This document shows positions 35,680 through 43,979 of a DNA stretch of 64,000 nt, piece by piece. The stretch comes from Sphingobacterium sp. UT-1RO-CII-1 (GTDB lineage Bacteria > Bacteroidota > Bacteroidia > Sphingobacteriales > Sphingobacteriaceae): positions 178,757 to 242,756 of the forward strand of contig NZ_JAPPVJ010000007.1 of assembly GCF_026711005.1 (NCBI RefSeq), read 5' to 3'. The first letter of the stretch is position 1, and each line of letters opens with the position of its first letter. The notes under the pieces were generated by a model that was not told the origin of the DNA, did no database searches, and saw only the letters and a program-made list of their open reading frames with translations. Made by a program: the position numbers and the translations under genes.

Positions 35680-36657
35680 TTATTTCAACCAGCCTTTTTC
35701 GAGCACTTCTTTAGCATGATATGTGAGTATGGCTGTTGCTCCTGCTCTTTTAAAACTAAGAAGTGTCTCCATAATAGCTCTTTCTTCGTCTAGCCAACCA
35801 TTCTGAATAGCGGCTTTTAGCATGGCATATTCACCCGATACGTTATAAGCGGCGATTGGAAGATCGAAGTTATCATGTAGTAGTCTAATAATATCTAAAT
35901 AAGGGAGTCCGGGTTTTACCATCAAGAAGTCAGCACCTTCTTCCATATCCAATTGAGCCTCTATTAAAGCCTCTCGTGCATTGGCAGGATTCATTTGATA
36001 GGTTTTTTTATCACCGGCTTTAGGTGCAGAGTTAAGAGCGTCACGGAAAGGACCATAAAAAGCAGAAGCATACTTTGCAGTATATGACATCAGGGATACC
36101 TCCGTAAACCCATTACTATCCAATAATTCCCGAATATATCCAATACGACCATCCATCATGTCAGATGGTGCTATAATATCTGCACCGGCTTCCGCTTGTG
36201 CCAATGCCATTTTTCCTAAGACCTCTAGAGTTTCATCGTTTAGAATTTTTGAGCCTTCCACAATGCCGTCATGTCCATCTGAACTGTAAGGGTCCATTGC
36301 GACATCGGTTACAATACAAGCTTCCGGAAAATTACTTTTGATAGCGTTAATAGCTCTCAAATATAAATTACCTTTTTGATAGCTGACTGTAGCCATTTTA
36401 TCCTTTAAAGAGTCTTCAATATTCGGAAACAAGTCAAAAGAATATAGCCCTAAGTTGAGACATTGCTCTACTTCTTTCAATAAGTTATCTATAGAATATC
36501 TATAAATACCCGGCATCGAAGCGACTTCTGTTTTTTGTGAAGTGCTATCTACGATAAATAAAGGAAAAATTAAATTTTTAGCAGTGATATGGTGTTCTTG
36601 TACCATGTCGCGGATTACTGCAGACTTTCTATTTCTTCTTGGACGATGTAACATCAT
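35680..36657 (-). CDS. hemB: Porphobilinogen synthase
   Basis: Condenses two 5-aminolevulinate molecules. The 325-residue protein has the N-terminal RPRRNRKS arm, the Schiff-base lysine region MSYTAKYASAFYGPFRDA and the second Lys in FLMVKPGLPYLD. The zinc-site cysteine triad is not evident (the ASP-rich variant APSDMMDGR is seen instead), suggesting a magnesium-type enzyme. ATG occurs at both 36657 and 36654. A terminator lies just upstream, between it and hemC. Confidence 0.95.
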   Translation of the reverse strand: MMLHRPRRNRKSAVIRDMVQEHHITAKNLIFPLFIVDSTSQKTEVASMPGIYRYSIDNLLKEVEQCLNLGLYSFDLFPNIEDSLKDKMATVSYQKGNLYLRAINAIKSNFPEACIVTDVAMDPYSSDGHDGIVEGSKILNDETLEVLGKMALAQAEAGADIIAPSDMMDGRIGYIRELLDSNGFTEVSLMSYTAKYASAFYGPFRDALNSAPKAGDKKTYQMNPANAREALIEAQLDMEEGADFLMVKPGLPYLDIIRLLHDNFDLPIAAYNVSGEYAMLKAAIQNGWLDEERAIMETLLSFKRAGATAILTYHAKEVLEKGWLK

Positions 36658-36674
36658 ATATTATTTTAAGTAAA

Positions 36675-36693
36675 AAGGAGCTTTTAAGCTCCT
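36675..36693 (-). terminator. Terminator-like hairpin between hemCD and hemB
   Basis: On the minus strand AGGAGCT and its complement form a 7-bp stem with a 4-nt loop, followed by TTTTTA. It sits in the 44-nt gap between hemCD and hemB, so hemB-hemL may be under attenuation or have its own promoter. Confidence 0.65.
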
Positions 36694-36701
36694 GGACAAT
36701 T

Positions 36702-38291
36702 TTATAAATCTAAACCGAAAATTGCTTCTGATAAACCGATTTCATCTGGAGTGAAAGGTAGTTCGTAGGGTAGTCCCATAGCCTCGATAGCCTGTCCTGT
36801 TGAGTAACCTATACAAATTATTTTTTGATCAGGATCAATCAAGTTGTTTTTAAAATAGGCCTCTACATTGCTCGGACTTGTAAATACCAATACCTCCGCA
36901 TTTGTTTTATCTACTTCATCCTCTAAAACAGTTTCATAGATCGGTAAATCAATAAGTTCTGTGTTCGCTGTAAGTTCTTTCTGAATAGACATCAGTGAGC
37001 CCTTCGCTCGTGGAATAAATACAGTTTGGCCATCCGCTACTTTCGCAAACTCTTTGGCTATACTTTGTGTATCGATTCCTAAATTGTCCCCAGAAAAGTC
37101 TGCTATACGGTTATATTTCCGTAACGTATCTTCCGAACCACGACCTAGCACCGCTATCTTTGTCTTCTTTAAAATATAAGGCTCTAATTTAAAGAAGTGG
37201 TCAATAGCATTTTTGCTATTAAAAAATATCCAATCAGCTTTTTTTAAGATGAATGAATCAAGCGTGTTAATAGTGGGATAAATTCGTATTAAGGAACGCG
37301 CGTCTATTTGTATATTATGTTTCGTAAGAAAACGGTATAAATAAGATTGTTCATCCAAATCACGTGTTATAAAGACACTTTTTGGAAGCTGACGTTCTTT
37401 TTGGTACTTATCAAATATGGCTTGGGCCATATTCTCTGTAGTTTCTGATTTTATATAAATACGATCAGGAAAATCTTCATTTGTTTCAGCTATCGACGTC
37501 CATGCCTCATAGTTACCGTCATTTGTTTTCCTACAATAGCAGCCAAGAGGAGCATGGCATCCTGCTTCAAACATGTTTAATACTTTTCGTTCCACGGCAA
37601 TAGTACGCGCAACATCAGCATCATTTATCTTTTGCAAGATAGCGTACAGCTCGGTATCTACTTCGCGTATTTGTACGGCTAAAACACCTTGAGCTGGTGC
37701 AGGCACAACTTCTATCGGTGATATCTCTTCAATATGGAAGTCCGATAAGTCCATCTCAACTCTTGCCACACCTGCTTTTGCTAATACGATAGCATCGTAT
37801 TGCTCATCCCGAAGTTTTTGTAAACGTGTTTGAATATTCCCCCTTAAGTCACTAAACTCTAAATCTGGCCTTAATGATAAAAGCTGTGCTTTTCTTCTGT
37901 TTGATGAGGTTCCTACCGACGCATTGTGTTTTAATGATAAACGTTTAGTTACATCAACACAATCTTTATGGATGATAATTAATTCTGACGGATCCTCTCG
38001 CTCAGAAACTGAAGCTATGATAAGTCCGGGAGGATTGACAGTAGGTAAATCTTTATGTGAGTGAACAGCTAAGTCAATTGTATTACTTAATAATTCCTCT
38101 TCCAATTCTTTTGTAAAGAAGCCTTTGCCTTCCAGTTTGTCCAAGCGAAGATGCTGTATAATGTCTCCCTGGGTCTTTATAATTTTAAGCTCAGCTTCGA
38201 CACCTATCTCTGCCAATTTAGCTTTGATGTAATTGGCTTGCCAAAGAGCTAACTGACTGCCTCTCGTTCCAATGATAAGTTTTCTACTCAC
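36702..38291 (-). CDS. hemC: Fused hydroxymethylbilane synthase / uroporphyrinogen-III synthase
   Basis: A 529-residue bifunctional protein. Residues 1-305 are HemC: LIIGTRGSQLALWQ at the N terminus, the Asp of the active site in HSHKDLPT and the dipyrromethane-cofactor Cys in EAGCHAPLG. From about 310 a HemD-like domain begins (KSVFITRDLDE) and shows the alternating two-lobed pattern with VLVFTSPSNVEAYF and IICIGYSTGQA near the C terminus. I use GTG 38291; the longer TTG start at 38330 adds 13 residues before the usual first strand. hemC and hemD are usually separate genes, so the fusion is notable. 234 nt separate it from hemA. Confidence 0.92.
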   Translation of the reverse strand: MSRKLIIGTRGSQLALWQANYIKAKLAEIGVEAELKIIKTQGDIIQHLRLDKLEGKGFFTKELEEELLSNTIDLAVHSHKDLPTVNPPGLIIASVSEREDPSELIIIHKDCVDVTKRLSLKHNASVGTSSNRRKAQLLSLRPDLEFSDLRGNIQTRLQKLRDEQYDAIVLAKAGVARVEMDLSDFHIEEISPIEVVPAPAQGVLAVQIREVDTELYAILQKINDADVARTIAVERKVLNMFEAGCHAPLGCYCRKTNDGNYEAWTSIAETNEDFPDRIYIKSETTENMAQAIFDKYQKERQLPKSVFITRDLDEQSYLYRFLTKHNIQIDARSLIRIYPTINTLDSFILKKADWIFFNSKNAIDHFFKLEPYILKKTKIAVLGRGSEDTLRKYNRIADFSGDNLGIDTQSIAKEFAKVADGQTVFIPRAKGSLMSIQKELTANTELIDLPIYETVLEDEVDKTNAEVLVFTSPSNVEAYFKNNLIDPDQKIICIGYSTGQAIEAMGLPYELPFTPDEIGLSEAIFGLDL

Positions 38292-38525
38292 GGTAAATGA
38301 TTTGTTTTTTCTGATTCCAAGTACACGCAAATTTAATTATTATACTATGAAAAAGTGGGGCGTATTGTCAGAATTAGGCTAAATTTCAAATAAGAATATG
38401 CTTTTAAATTAAAAAAGTGAATTCTTATGACTTCGCAAATTATCAAAGAAAAAAGTATCCTTAGTCCTATAAAGTAATCTAGGTGGTTAAGGAACTACGT
38501 GAGTCTAATTGAACTAACGGATGGG

Positions 38526-39767
38526 CTAATTTAATTCGTTGGGAGAGTTTTTTACAAGAATTTCTTTTGCCATAACCATAGGGACTTTTATATATTTTTT
38601 TTCCATATAGTTAATCACCTTTTCTAACACTTCTCGTGCAGCAGGATCCAAGTTATCTACATCTTTAGCAAAGACTTCATTTAATGCAAACGATTTGATC
38701 TCTTTAATTGTCTCTGGCACTTGACGCATTGCAACTTCAACACGGCGTTGTTTCAAAATAGGTAAAAATTCTGCGATATTTTTCTGAATGATAACGTCTG
38801 CACTTTCTAGTTCGTTGCGACGTTCTTGCATGTTTTTTTCTGCAATCTTTTGCAAGCTACTTACCTCAATATAATGTATAGGAAAAGTAGCTATTACTTC
38901 ATCAGAAATATCGTTGGGGATGGCTAAGTCTACTATGATTTTCTTATCAGTTTCACCATTCAGTAGTAATTTGTATAAATTATTATCTATAATGGCTTCA
39001 GGAGAACCCGTACAGGTAATCATAACATCAAATCCTCTTTTGTAATTCCCTAATTCTGCTAGCGAGTAATATGGTGCATTCAGTTCTTCCGCTAGTTTCT
39101 TAGCATTAGCAGATGTACGGTTGAATACGACGAAGTCGGTATATTTATGCTTCTTTAAATATTTAGTGAGATTTTGATTCGTTTCTCCTGATCCGATTAC
39201 CAAAATCCGGGGATTGCTCGGAATTTTTGCTTCTTTAAGTTTACGGTATGCAAGAGAAACAACGGAGATTGGATTTTTAGAAATATTGGTATAGGTATAA
39301 ACTTCTTTAGCTGTCTTAACAAGTTGATCCATTGTTAACCTTAAAAAATCACCAGTAAAACCAGCCTGGCGACAGCGTTCGTAAGCTCGCCTAACTTGTG
39401 CTAATATTTCTTTCTCACCAACGACTAAACTTTCTAATGAACATGACATACGGAAGAGGTGAGTTAAAGCATTCATGTCGGTGTAGCGATTTACTTGCCC
39501 TAAATAGCAATGCAATTGATCTGCCGGAACACAGAAGTTCATCCGTTGCATAAAGTCTGCTATAAATGAATCTGTCAGCTCATGAGCTCCACAAAATATA
39601 AATTCTACACGGTTACAAGTCGCTATGTAAAAAATTTCAGGTATATCTAAAGCGTTTTTTAAACTCATTAGTCTTCCTTCTAACTCTTCGTTACAGATAA
39701 CTAAATTGCCTAAATCCTTTAGATCAACGTGCTTGTGTGTGAATGCTATAACTTTTAAATTCTTCAA
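38526..39767 (-). CDS. hemA: Glutamyl-tRNA reductase
   Basis: NADPH-dependent reduction of glutamyl-tRNA, the committed step of the C5 heme pathway. The 413-residue protein has the catalytic Cys in YIATCNRVEF (about residue 49), the GSGETNQN nucleotide motif and the SCSLESLVVGEKEILAQVR block. Translation appears to begin with TTG at 39767, the only start that keeps the first strand. The minus-strand -7 box TACATTTG is at 39797-39804. Confidence 0.95.
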   Translation of the reverse strand: MKNLKVIAFTHKHVDLKDLGNLVICNEELEGRLMSLKNALDIPEIFYIATCNRVEFIFCGAHELTDSFIADFMQRMNFCVPADQLHCYLGQVNRYTDMNALTHLFRMSCSLESLVVGEKEILAQVRRAYERCRQAGFTGDFLRLTMDQLVKTAKEVYTYTNISKNPISVVSLAYRKLKEAKIPSNPRILVIGSGETNQNLTKYLKKHKYTDFVVFNRTSANAKKLAEELNAPYYSLAELGNYKRGFDVMITCTGSPEAIIDNNLYKLLLNGETDKKIIVDLAIPNDISDEVIATFPIHYIEVSSLQKIAEKNMQERRNELESADVIIQKNIAEFLPILKQRRVEVAMRQVPETIKEIKSFALNEVFAKDVDNLDPAAREVLEKVINYMEKKYIKVPMVMAKEILVKNSPNELN

Positions 39768-39796
39768 AGTCTGGTTACCTTCAATAATTAATACTG

Positions 39797-39804
39797 CAAA
39801 TGTA
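39797..39804 (-). promoter_or_regulatory. hemA: -7 promoter element of hemA
   Basis: TACATTTG on the minus strand is an exact TAnnTTTG, about 30 nt before the TTG start. A TTTG lies 23 nt further upstream (39828-39831), slightly wide. Confidence 0.5.
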
Positions 39805-40043
39805 GATTAAAAGACATGTTAATATGTCAAAAATCTGTCAACACATGTAATTTAGAATGCTTATAAATAGACTTAAGTGGCTTGTTATTAGTTTGTTGTG
39901 TTTTGTTTCTTAGAAAAGTGATAAAAATCATTTCTCTGCAAGGCAATAAAATTTCATTTACTGTTGATAAGTTAATGTGTTTGATGGTGAGAATTATCAT
40001 GAAGCTTAGAGCTACATTTAGAAAAGCAGCTCTAGGCCTGATA

Positions 40044-40688
40044 TTATTTTTTATTGGGACGATGAGAAATAAAGTGATCTTTTAATTTGTCTAAACCAAT
40101 ATTTTCTTCTGGTTTGTCGAGTTCGAAAGACCATACTTTGGTGTCTAAAACCTCATCAAGATCTTTGGATTGAATTAAATCGAGTGGTTTAACGCGGATC
40201 TCTTTGATAATAGGTTGCGTCGCTTTTTGAACCGTTTTTGTAAAACGAATAATTTGAATCTCGAAGGTAGGCCATTTTCCGACCTGACTGAAATTTGCAG
40301 TATAGAACTGTAGGGTGTCCTTTTTTAAAATTTTCTCGGCAAAAACACCTGTGCGTTTTAATGTGTTTACCTCTGCTATGGCTATTAATAAATCGTATGA
40401 TGTGTGGTTAACGATATGAAATTTCGCTAACCCCTCACGTTGTTCGCCCTCAACTGCTAAGAATATTCCCTTCTCTACAAATGGAATATTAATTTTTGCA
40501 GGTTCTTCAAAGTTATCATCTTCACGTTTCATATTTCCGTGAACTAAAGTAACCTTGCTTGCTAATACAGGTATTTCAAAGCCTGATTTATCTGTTACCC
40601 CGATAATGTCATTGTTTTGGAAAGAAGTAATATGTCCCTCGATAGGTTCATCAACAAATCTAACCAAGTCTCCAATTTTAAGATTCAT
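40044..40688 (-). CDS. DUF2027-like protein lacking an Smr domain
   Basis: The 214-residue protein begins MNLKIGDLVRFVDEPIEGHITS, a small SH3/KOW-like barrel with the phrase GFEIPVLASKV, as at the start of Bacteroidota DUF2027 proteins. Those usually continue into a C-terminal Smr nuclease-like domain, but here the chain stops after a second beta domain and a charged tail, with no Smr motifs. It is monocistronic between hemA and the PLP gene, in gaps of 276 and 257 nt that show nothing else clear. Function unknown. Confidence 0.7.
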   Translation of the reverse strand: MNLKIGDLVRFVDEPIEGHITSFQNNDIIGVTDKSGFEIPVLASKVTLVHGNMKREDDNFEEPAKINIPFVEKGIFLAVEGEQREGLAKFHIVNHTSYDLLIAIAEVNTLKRTGVFAEKILKKDTLQFYTANFSQVGKWPTFEIQIIRFTKTVQKATQPIIKEIRVKPLDLIQSKDLDEVLDTKVWSFELDKPEENIGLDKLKDHFISHRPNKK

Positions 40689-40945
40689 ATGTATATAATC
40701 TGTTTTTATTAGTCATATATAATACTCGTGTATGTACTTTACAGAAATGTAGACATTTCGTATTTTATATAACTACTCGTATATTCTTATTATTTACTGC
40801 AACTTATAAAGTGTTTGGTAGTTACTTTGTAAACTCGCAGGTTTGTTTTTTTTTATGGTCGTATAGCATATCCAAACCAACTGTAGTGAACTCATGAAAT
40901 AACTACACTATGTGCAATTTACTTGTGCAATAGGCATACTTTCTG

Positions 40946-42025
40946 TCATTTCTTTAAGGTATCCATGACATCTAATAAATACTCTACATCCTCCTCTGTA
41001 TTATAAAGGTGTAATCCGATGCGTATACCACTGCCTCTTGGAAAGCATCTTATACCTTTCTTTACCAGTTCAGGATACAGGTCAGGGTTTAATTGTATAT
41101 TTATTAATGCCGATTTAACCGATCGTTTTCTTACTATAGGTAGAAGCATATTGCGCTCCTGCAGCTTTTCATAAGCAAAAACTGTCAGTTTTGTAATATG
41201 CTTTTGTATATTATCAAGCCCACAATCCAGTATGAAAGAAAGCGATTCGCTTAGTGTTCCGTGTGATAGGGTATCTTGGTGTCCTGGTTCGAAAAATGTC
41301 TGTAACTTTGATTTATCGGCCCACATTTGTTTAGGAAATTTGAAATGTTCTAAATTATGGGTTAATCGCTCTTGCAAACATTCATTGATAAGGATGAATC
41401 CATTGCCAAAACCACTCAGTAACCATTTGTAGCCACTACCTGCCACAGCATCAAAACCAGAAATGTCAAAATCAAACGCTTCTGTCCCGAAATATTGTGT
41501 TCCATCACCGATTATAATAAGCTCTGGAAACGCAGATTTTAGTTTCTTAATAAATTGCAGGTCTATTTTTACGCCTGTAATATATTGTACTATACTCAAC
41601 ACTAAAACATCAGGTTTACACGATTCTATTTTTTGAAATATATCCTCTTCTAATGTTTCCGTTATTTGAAGAAAGCTATGCTTACGTCTTCGATTAATTA
41701 TAGGATAATTTAGTGAAGGGTAGTCCTCGTCAAGTATTAGATAAGTGTAATCTTCCGGAAGTAATTCCAGTAAAGAAATAAAGGCATGAGAGAAGTTTGG
41801 CGTGCAAAAAACAGTTGTACTTTTCGTATTGAAAAAAGAGGCTAACGTTTTTTTTGTTTCTTGTATAACAGCTTGCTGTTGGTCTCTAAGGTGTGTTTCC
41901 GGTGCATAAAAGGTTCTTTCCCATTTGGCCCGCCATTCTAACGTTTTTGTCGGTAAAAGGCCGTTACCAGGTGTATTTAGGTAAACAAGGTTGTCCGGTA
42001 TTTGAAAATGCTCTCTAAAACCCAT
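40946..42025 (-). CDS. Class V PLP-dependent aminotransferase-like enzyme
   Basis: A 359-residue fold-type I PLP enzyme of the class V (NifS/kynureninase-like) group. The Asp that contacts the PLP pyridine is in IIGDGTQYFG (about residue 177) and the PLP lysine in GSGYKWLLSGFGNGF (about 201). The starting NTPGNGLLP and C-terminal RGSGIRIGLHLYNTEED complete the family pattern. The substrate is unknown. It overlaps the end of aat by 11 nt, so the two are co-translated, which may only reflect operon compaction. Confidence 0.82.
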   Translation of the reverse strand: MGFREHFQIPDNLVYLNTPGNGLLPTKTLEWRAKWERTFYAPETHLRDQQQAVIQETKKTLASFFNTKSTTVFCTPNFSHAFISLLELLPEDYTYLILDEDYPSLNYPIINRRRKHSFLQITETLEEDIFQKIESCKPDVLVLSIVQYITGVKIDLQFIKKLKSAFPELIIIGDGTQYFGTEAFDFDISGFDAVAGSGYKWLLSGFGNGFILINECLQERLTHNLEHFKFPKQMWADKSKLQTFFEPGHQDTLSHGTLSESLSFILDCGLDNIQKHITKLTVFAYEKLQERNMLLPIVRKRSVKSALINIQLNPDLYPELVKKGIRCFPRGSGIRIGLHLYNTEEDVEYLLDVMDTLKK

Positions 42026-42671
42026 TTGAATTTAGTGTTTGTTGTTGTAACATTTGGTAATAATGTTCCCCATTGATCAGCTTTGCTCCTAATTTTTGTA
42101 AATGTTCCGAATATATCTGACAGTCTATTAGTGCGATATTGAAATTCTGGCAGAGATGTACTAGTGCAAGCTTCGACGCATTCGGTTTGTCGGAGAACAT
42201 ACTTTCTCCACAGAAAATATTACCTACTAATATGCCGTATAAACCACCCACTAAAACATCGTTCTCGTCGTATGTTTCAATGCTGTGTGCATAGCCTTTT
42301 ACATGTAAGTCAATATAGGCCTTTTGCATTTCTTCAGTGATCCATGTGCCATCTTGGTCTTTGCGTCCTACGCTAGCACATTTTTCTATGACTTTTCTAA
42401 AAGAACGATCCTGATGTACCTGAAATTTTGTGTTCCGCATAAATTGCCGCATACTCTTATTGATTTTCACCTCATTTGGGTAGAGCACAAACCTTTCCTT
42501 TGGCGCATACCATAGGATTGGAGTGTCATCTGCATACCAGGGGAATATCCCATGACTGTAAGCCAGAAGCAGACGCTCGGTCGAAAGATCTCCGCCTACA
42601 GCAAGTAAGCCGTCTTCGTTAGCTAATTTCGGATGTGGAAATATAATCTCCTGATCAAGTTGGTAAAGCAT
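42015..42671 (-). CDS. aat: Leucyl/phenylalanyl-tRNA-protein transferase
   Basis: N-end rule enzyme that adds Leu or Phe to N-terminal Lys/Arg of proteins. The 218-residue protein contains FPHPKLANEDGLLAVGGDLS, the hallmark HGIFPWY, ILWYAPKERFVL and SVGRKDQDGTWITEEM segments, and a GESMFSD motif. It is followed with overlap by the class V PLP gene and preceded 33 nt upstream by rbfA. Confidence 0.95.
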   Translation of the reverse strand: MLYQLDQEIIFPHPKLANEDGLLAVGGDLSTERLLLAYSHGIFPWYADDTPILWYAPKERFVLYPNEVKINKSMRQFMRNTKFQVHQDRSFRKVIEKCASVGRKDQDGTWITEEMQKAYIDLHVKGYAHSIETYDENDVLVGGLYGILVGNIFCGESMFSDKPNASKLALVHLCQNFNIALIDCQIYSEHLQKLGAKLINGEHYYQMLQQQTLNSNGF

Positions 42672-42704
42672 GGTTGCAAAAAAGGTCTTTAAAACAGAGT
42701 TCTT

Positions 42705-43076
42705 TTACTCTGGTTGTCTAGGCTCCTTGCTAATTTCATCAAATAACTTATCCATTTTCTCTACATACTCATTGGTGTCATCTAAAAAAAACTCTAAATG
42801 AGGGACTATACGTGCTTGATTTTTTATACGCATACCTAATTTATAGCGTATTTCACTCGCTTTAGTCCGTATACGTTCTACATTTTCTTTTGCTGTTTTA
42901 GCATCTAAAAAACTTAAATAGATGCGCGCAATTGCTAAGTCAGGTGTTACCCGAACTCTAGTCACTGTAATAAATGCATTTGGTGCCCAAACATTCCCGT
43001 CTCGCTGAAAAAGTTCAGCCATATCCTGTTGTATTACAGCTGAAAATCGCTGCTGTCTTTTGCTTTCTATTCCCAT
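42705..43076 (-). CDS. rbfA: Ribosome-binding factor A
   Basis: 30S maturation factor, KH-type fold, 123 residues. The start is MGIESKRQQRFSAVIQ, followed by the typical ITVTRVRVTPDLAIARIYLSF strand pair and the RYKLGMRIKNQARIVPHLEFFLDD segment. I use ATG 43076; the GTG at 43097 would add seven residues without family support. A minus-strand -7 box TACCTTTG (43122-43129) gives a leader of about 40 nt. It heads the rbfA-aat-PLP operon. Confidence 0.93.
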   Translation of the reverse strand: MGIESKRQQRFSAVIQQDMAELFQRDGNVWAPNAFITVTRVRVTPDLAIARIYLSFLDAKTAKENVERIRTKASEIRYKLGMRIKNQARIVPHLEFFLDDTNEYVEKMDKLFDEISKEPRQPE

Positions 43077-43121
43077 AACTTTATTATTCCGAACCACTAT
43101 AATAGAGGTTCACATTAATAA

Positions 43122-43129
43122 CAAAGGTA
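43122..43129 (-). promoter_or_regulatory. rbfA: -7 promoter element of rbfA
   Basis: TACCTTTG on the minus strand is an exact TAnnTTTG, 46 nt before the rbfA ATG. Confidence 0.5.
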
Positions 43130-43436
43130 AGGATAATGGAGGAATATGCTGTTTCATATGTATATAATTTCGTTTTCATTATTGATACAGTATATCTCCA
43201 TTGTTTTACATGCGATTTTATTTTCATTCAGTGCAAACTGATTCATCATCACGTATATAGCTTGATTTTGAGTGTGTGCTTGTTTAATAATAGAATAAAG
43301 AAATATTTTACTATTAAAAAGGCCTATTAAATGTGATTTTAAAATTAAGGCATAAGATTTGATATATGAATAATATAAATTAATAGCGAAGCTTAAAAAA
43401 GGGGGGCGTTAAGCAGTTTTTGAAAAGGTACAATAT
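43130..43436. other. Intergenic stretch, no credible gene
   Basis: Between the rbfA promoter and the small-RNA terminator lies AT-rich DNA. One weak plus-strand stem GCTTAA/TTAAGC (near 43391-43414) with a G-rich loop is followed by TTTTT. I see no coding potential beyond a hydrophobic random ORF. Confidence 0.5.
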
Positions 43437-43618
43437 AAAAAAAGCGTACCACAGGCAGAGATACGCTTTTAAACAAAAATAGTTTATAAATGGTTAGTTG
43501 TATTTCTTTAAGATTTAAGACCTTCGTCTATCAAATTTAGTACATTTAGTCATTTGGTAAACGAGCTGTGAGTGCCAACTCACTTGAGGTCGTTTTTCTA
43601 TTTCATTTTCCCCTTACT
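43437..43618 (-). ncRNA. Candidate small RNA of about 180 nt
   Basis: A promoter matching the consensus perfectly (see 43623-43653) points leftwards into this stretch. A 9-bp terminator stem (AAAAGCGTA, 13-nt loop, complement, then seven minus-strand T residues) closes it at 43437-43470. Inside, a 5' hairpin at 43559-43595 has a GTGAGT/ACTCAC stem with TGGC loop and an outer AAACGA/TCGTTT pairing. No ORF longer than a few codons is inside, and the nearest downstream gene on this strand (rbfA) has its own promoter 310 nt on. The 5' and 3' ends do not pair, unlike 6S RNA. Confidence 0.7.
43440..43470 (-). terminator. Intrinsic terminator of the candidate small RNA
   Basis: A 9-bp perfect stem with a 13-nt loop is followed on the minus strand by seven T residues. 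Confidence 0.85.
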
Positions 43619-43622
43619 GATA

Positions 43623-43653
43623 CAAACATAGATATATACTTTAGGATGACAAA
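43623..43653 (-). promoter_or_regulatory. Perfect consensus promoter for the candidate small RNA
   Basis: Minus strand: TTTG (43653-43650), exactly 19 nt, then TATGTTTG (43630-43623). This is a full match to TTTG-N19-TAnnTTTG. In this window only the rRNA P2 promoter matches as exactly among those I found. Confidence 0.8.
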
Positions 43654-43979
43654 GAGTTTTTTTAAAAAAAAGTGAGTAATCACTTTAATTCTGCGTTTAA
43701 AGGCTGTCAGCCCTTTTTATTGCTTAATTTTTTTTTAGACACCTTAGACAAACGATTGCTTTTTTTGCTGAAAATTTAAAGATACGATGTTAAAGCTGCT
43801 TGGTGAGCGTTCACTTTTTTTAATGTAAGAAGTCTAAAAAAATATGGAAATGGAAGGGCAGACTGATATAGAAAACTCTCTTCTTTCTGCTTAATCTAAA
43901 AACGGATGGTGAATATTTTTAAAATCTACGTTTATATTAGGTAGAATGAATAAATTTGCAATTCAAAAAACCATTTAGC
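43654..43979. other. Upstream region of argH
   Basis: AT-rich gap between the small-RNA promoter and argH. The argH -7 box TAAATTTG is at 43951-43958, giving a leader of about 15 nt. No gene or other structure was recognised. Confidence 0.5.

Noticed and set aside
39882..40085. 67-residue ORF between hemA and the DUF2027-like gene
   Set aside because: No start context, overlaps the end of the opposite gene, and the composition is not protein-like. A weak AGAGCT/AGCTCT stem inside lacks a clear T run in the needed direction.
43136..43330. 64-residue hydrophobic ORF
   Set aside because: It begins opposite the rbfA promoter, with random-looking codons and no start signal; likely chance in AT-rich DNA.
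43437..43618. 6S RNA assignment for the small RNA
   Set aside because: The 5' and 3' ends do not form the long closing stem and no large central bubble is apparent.
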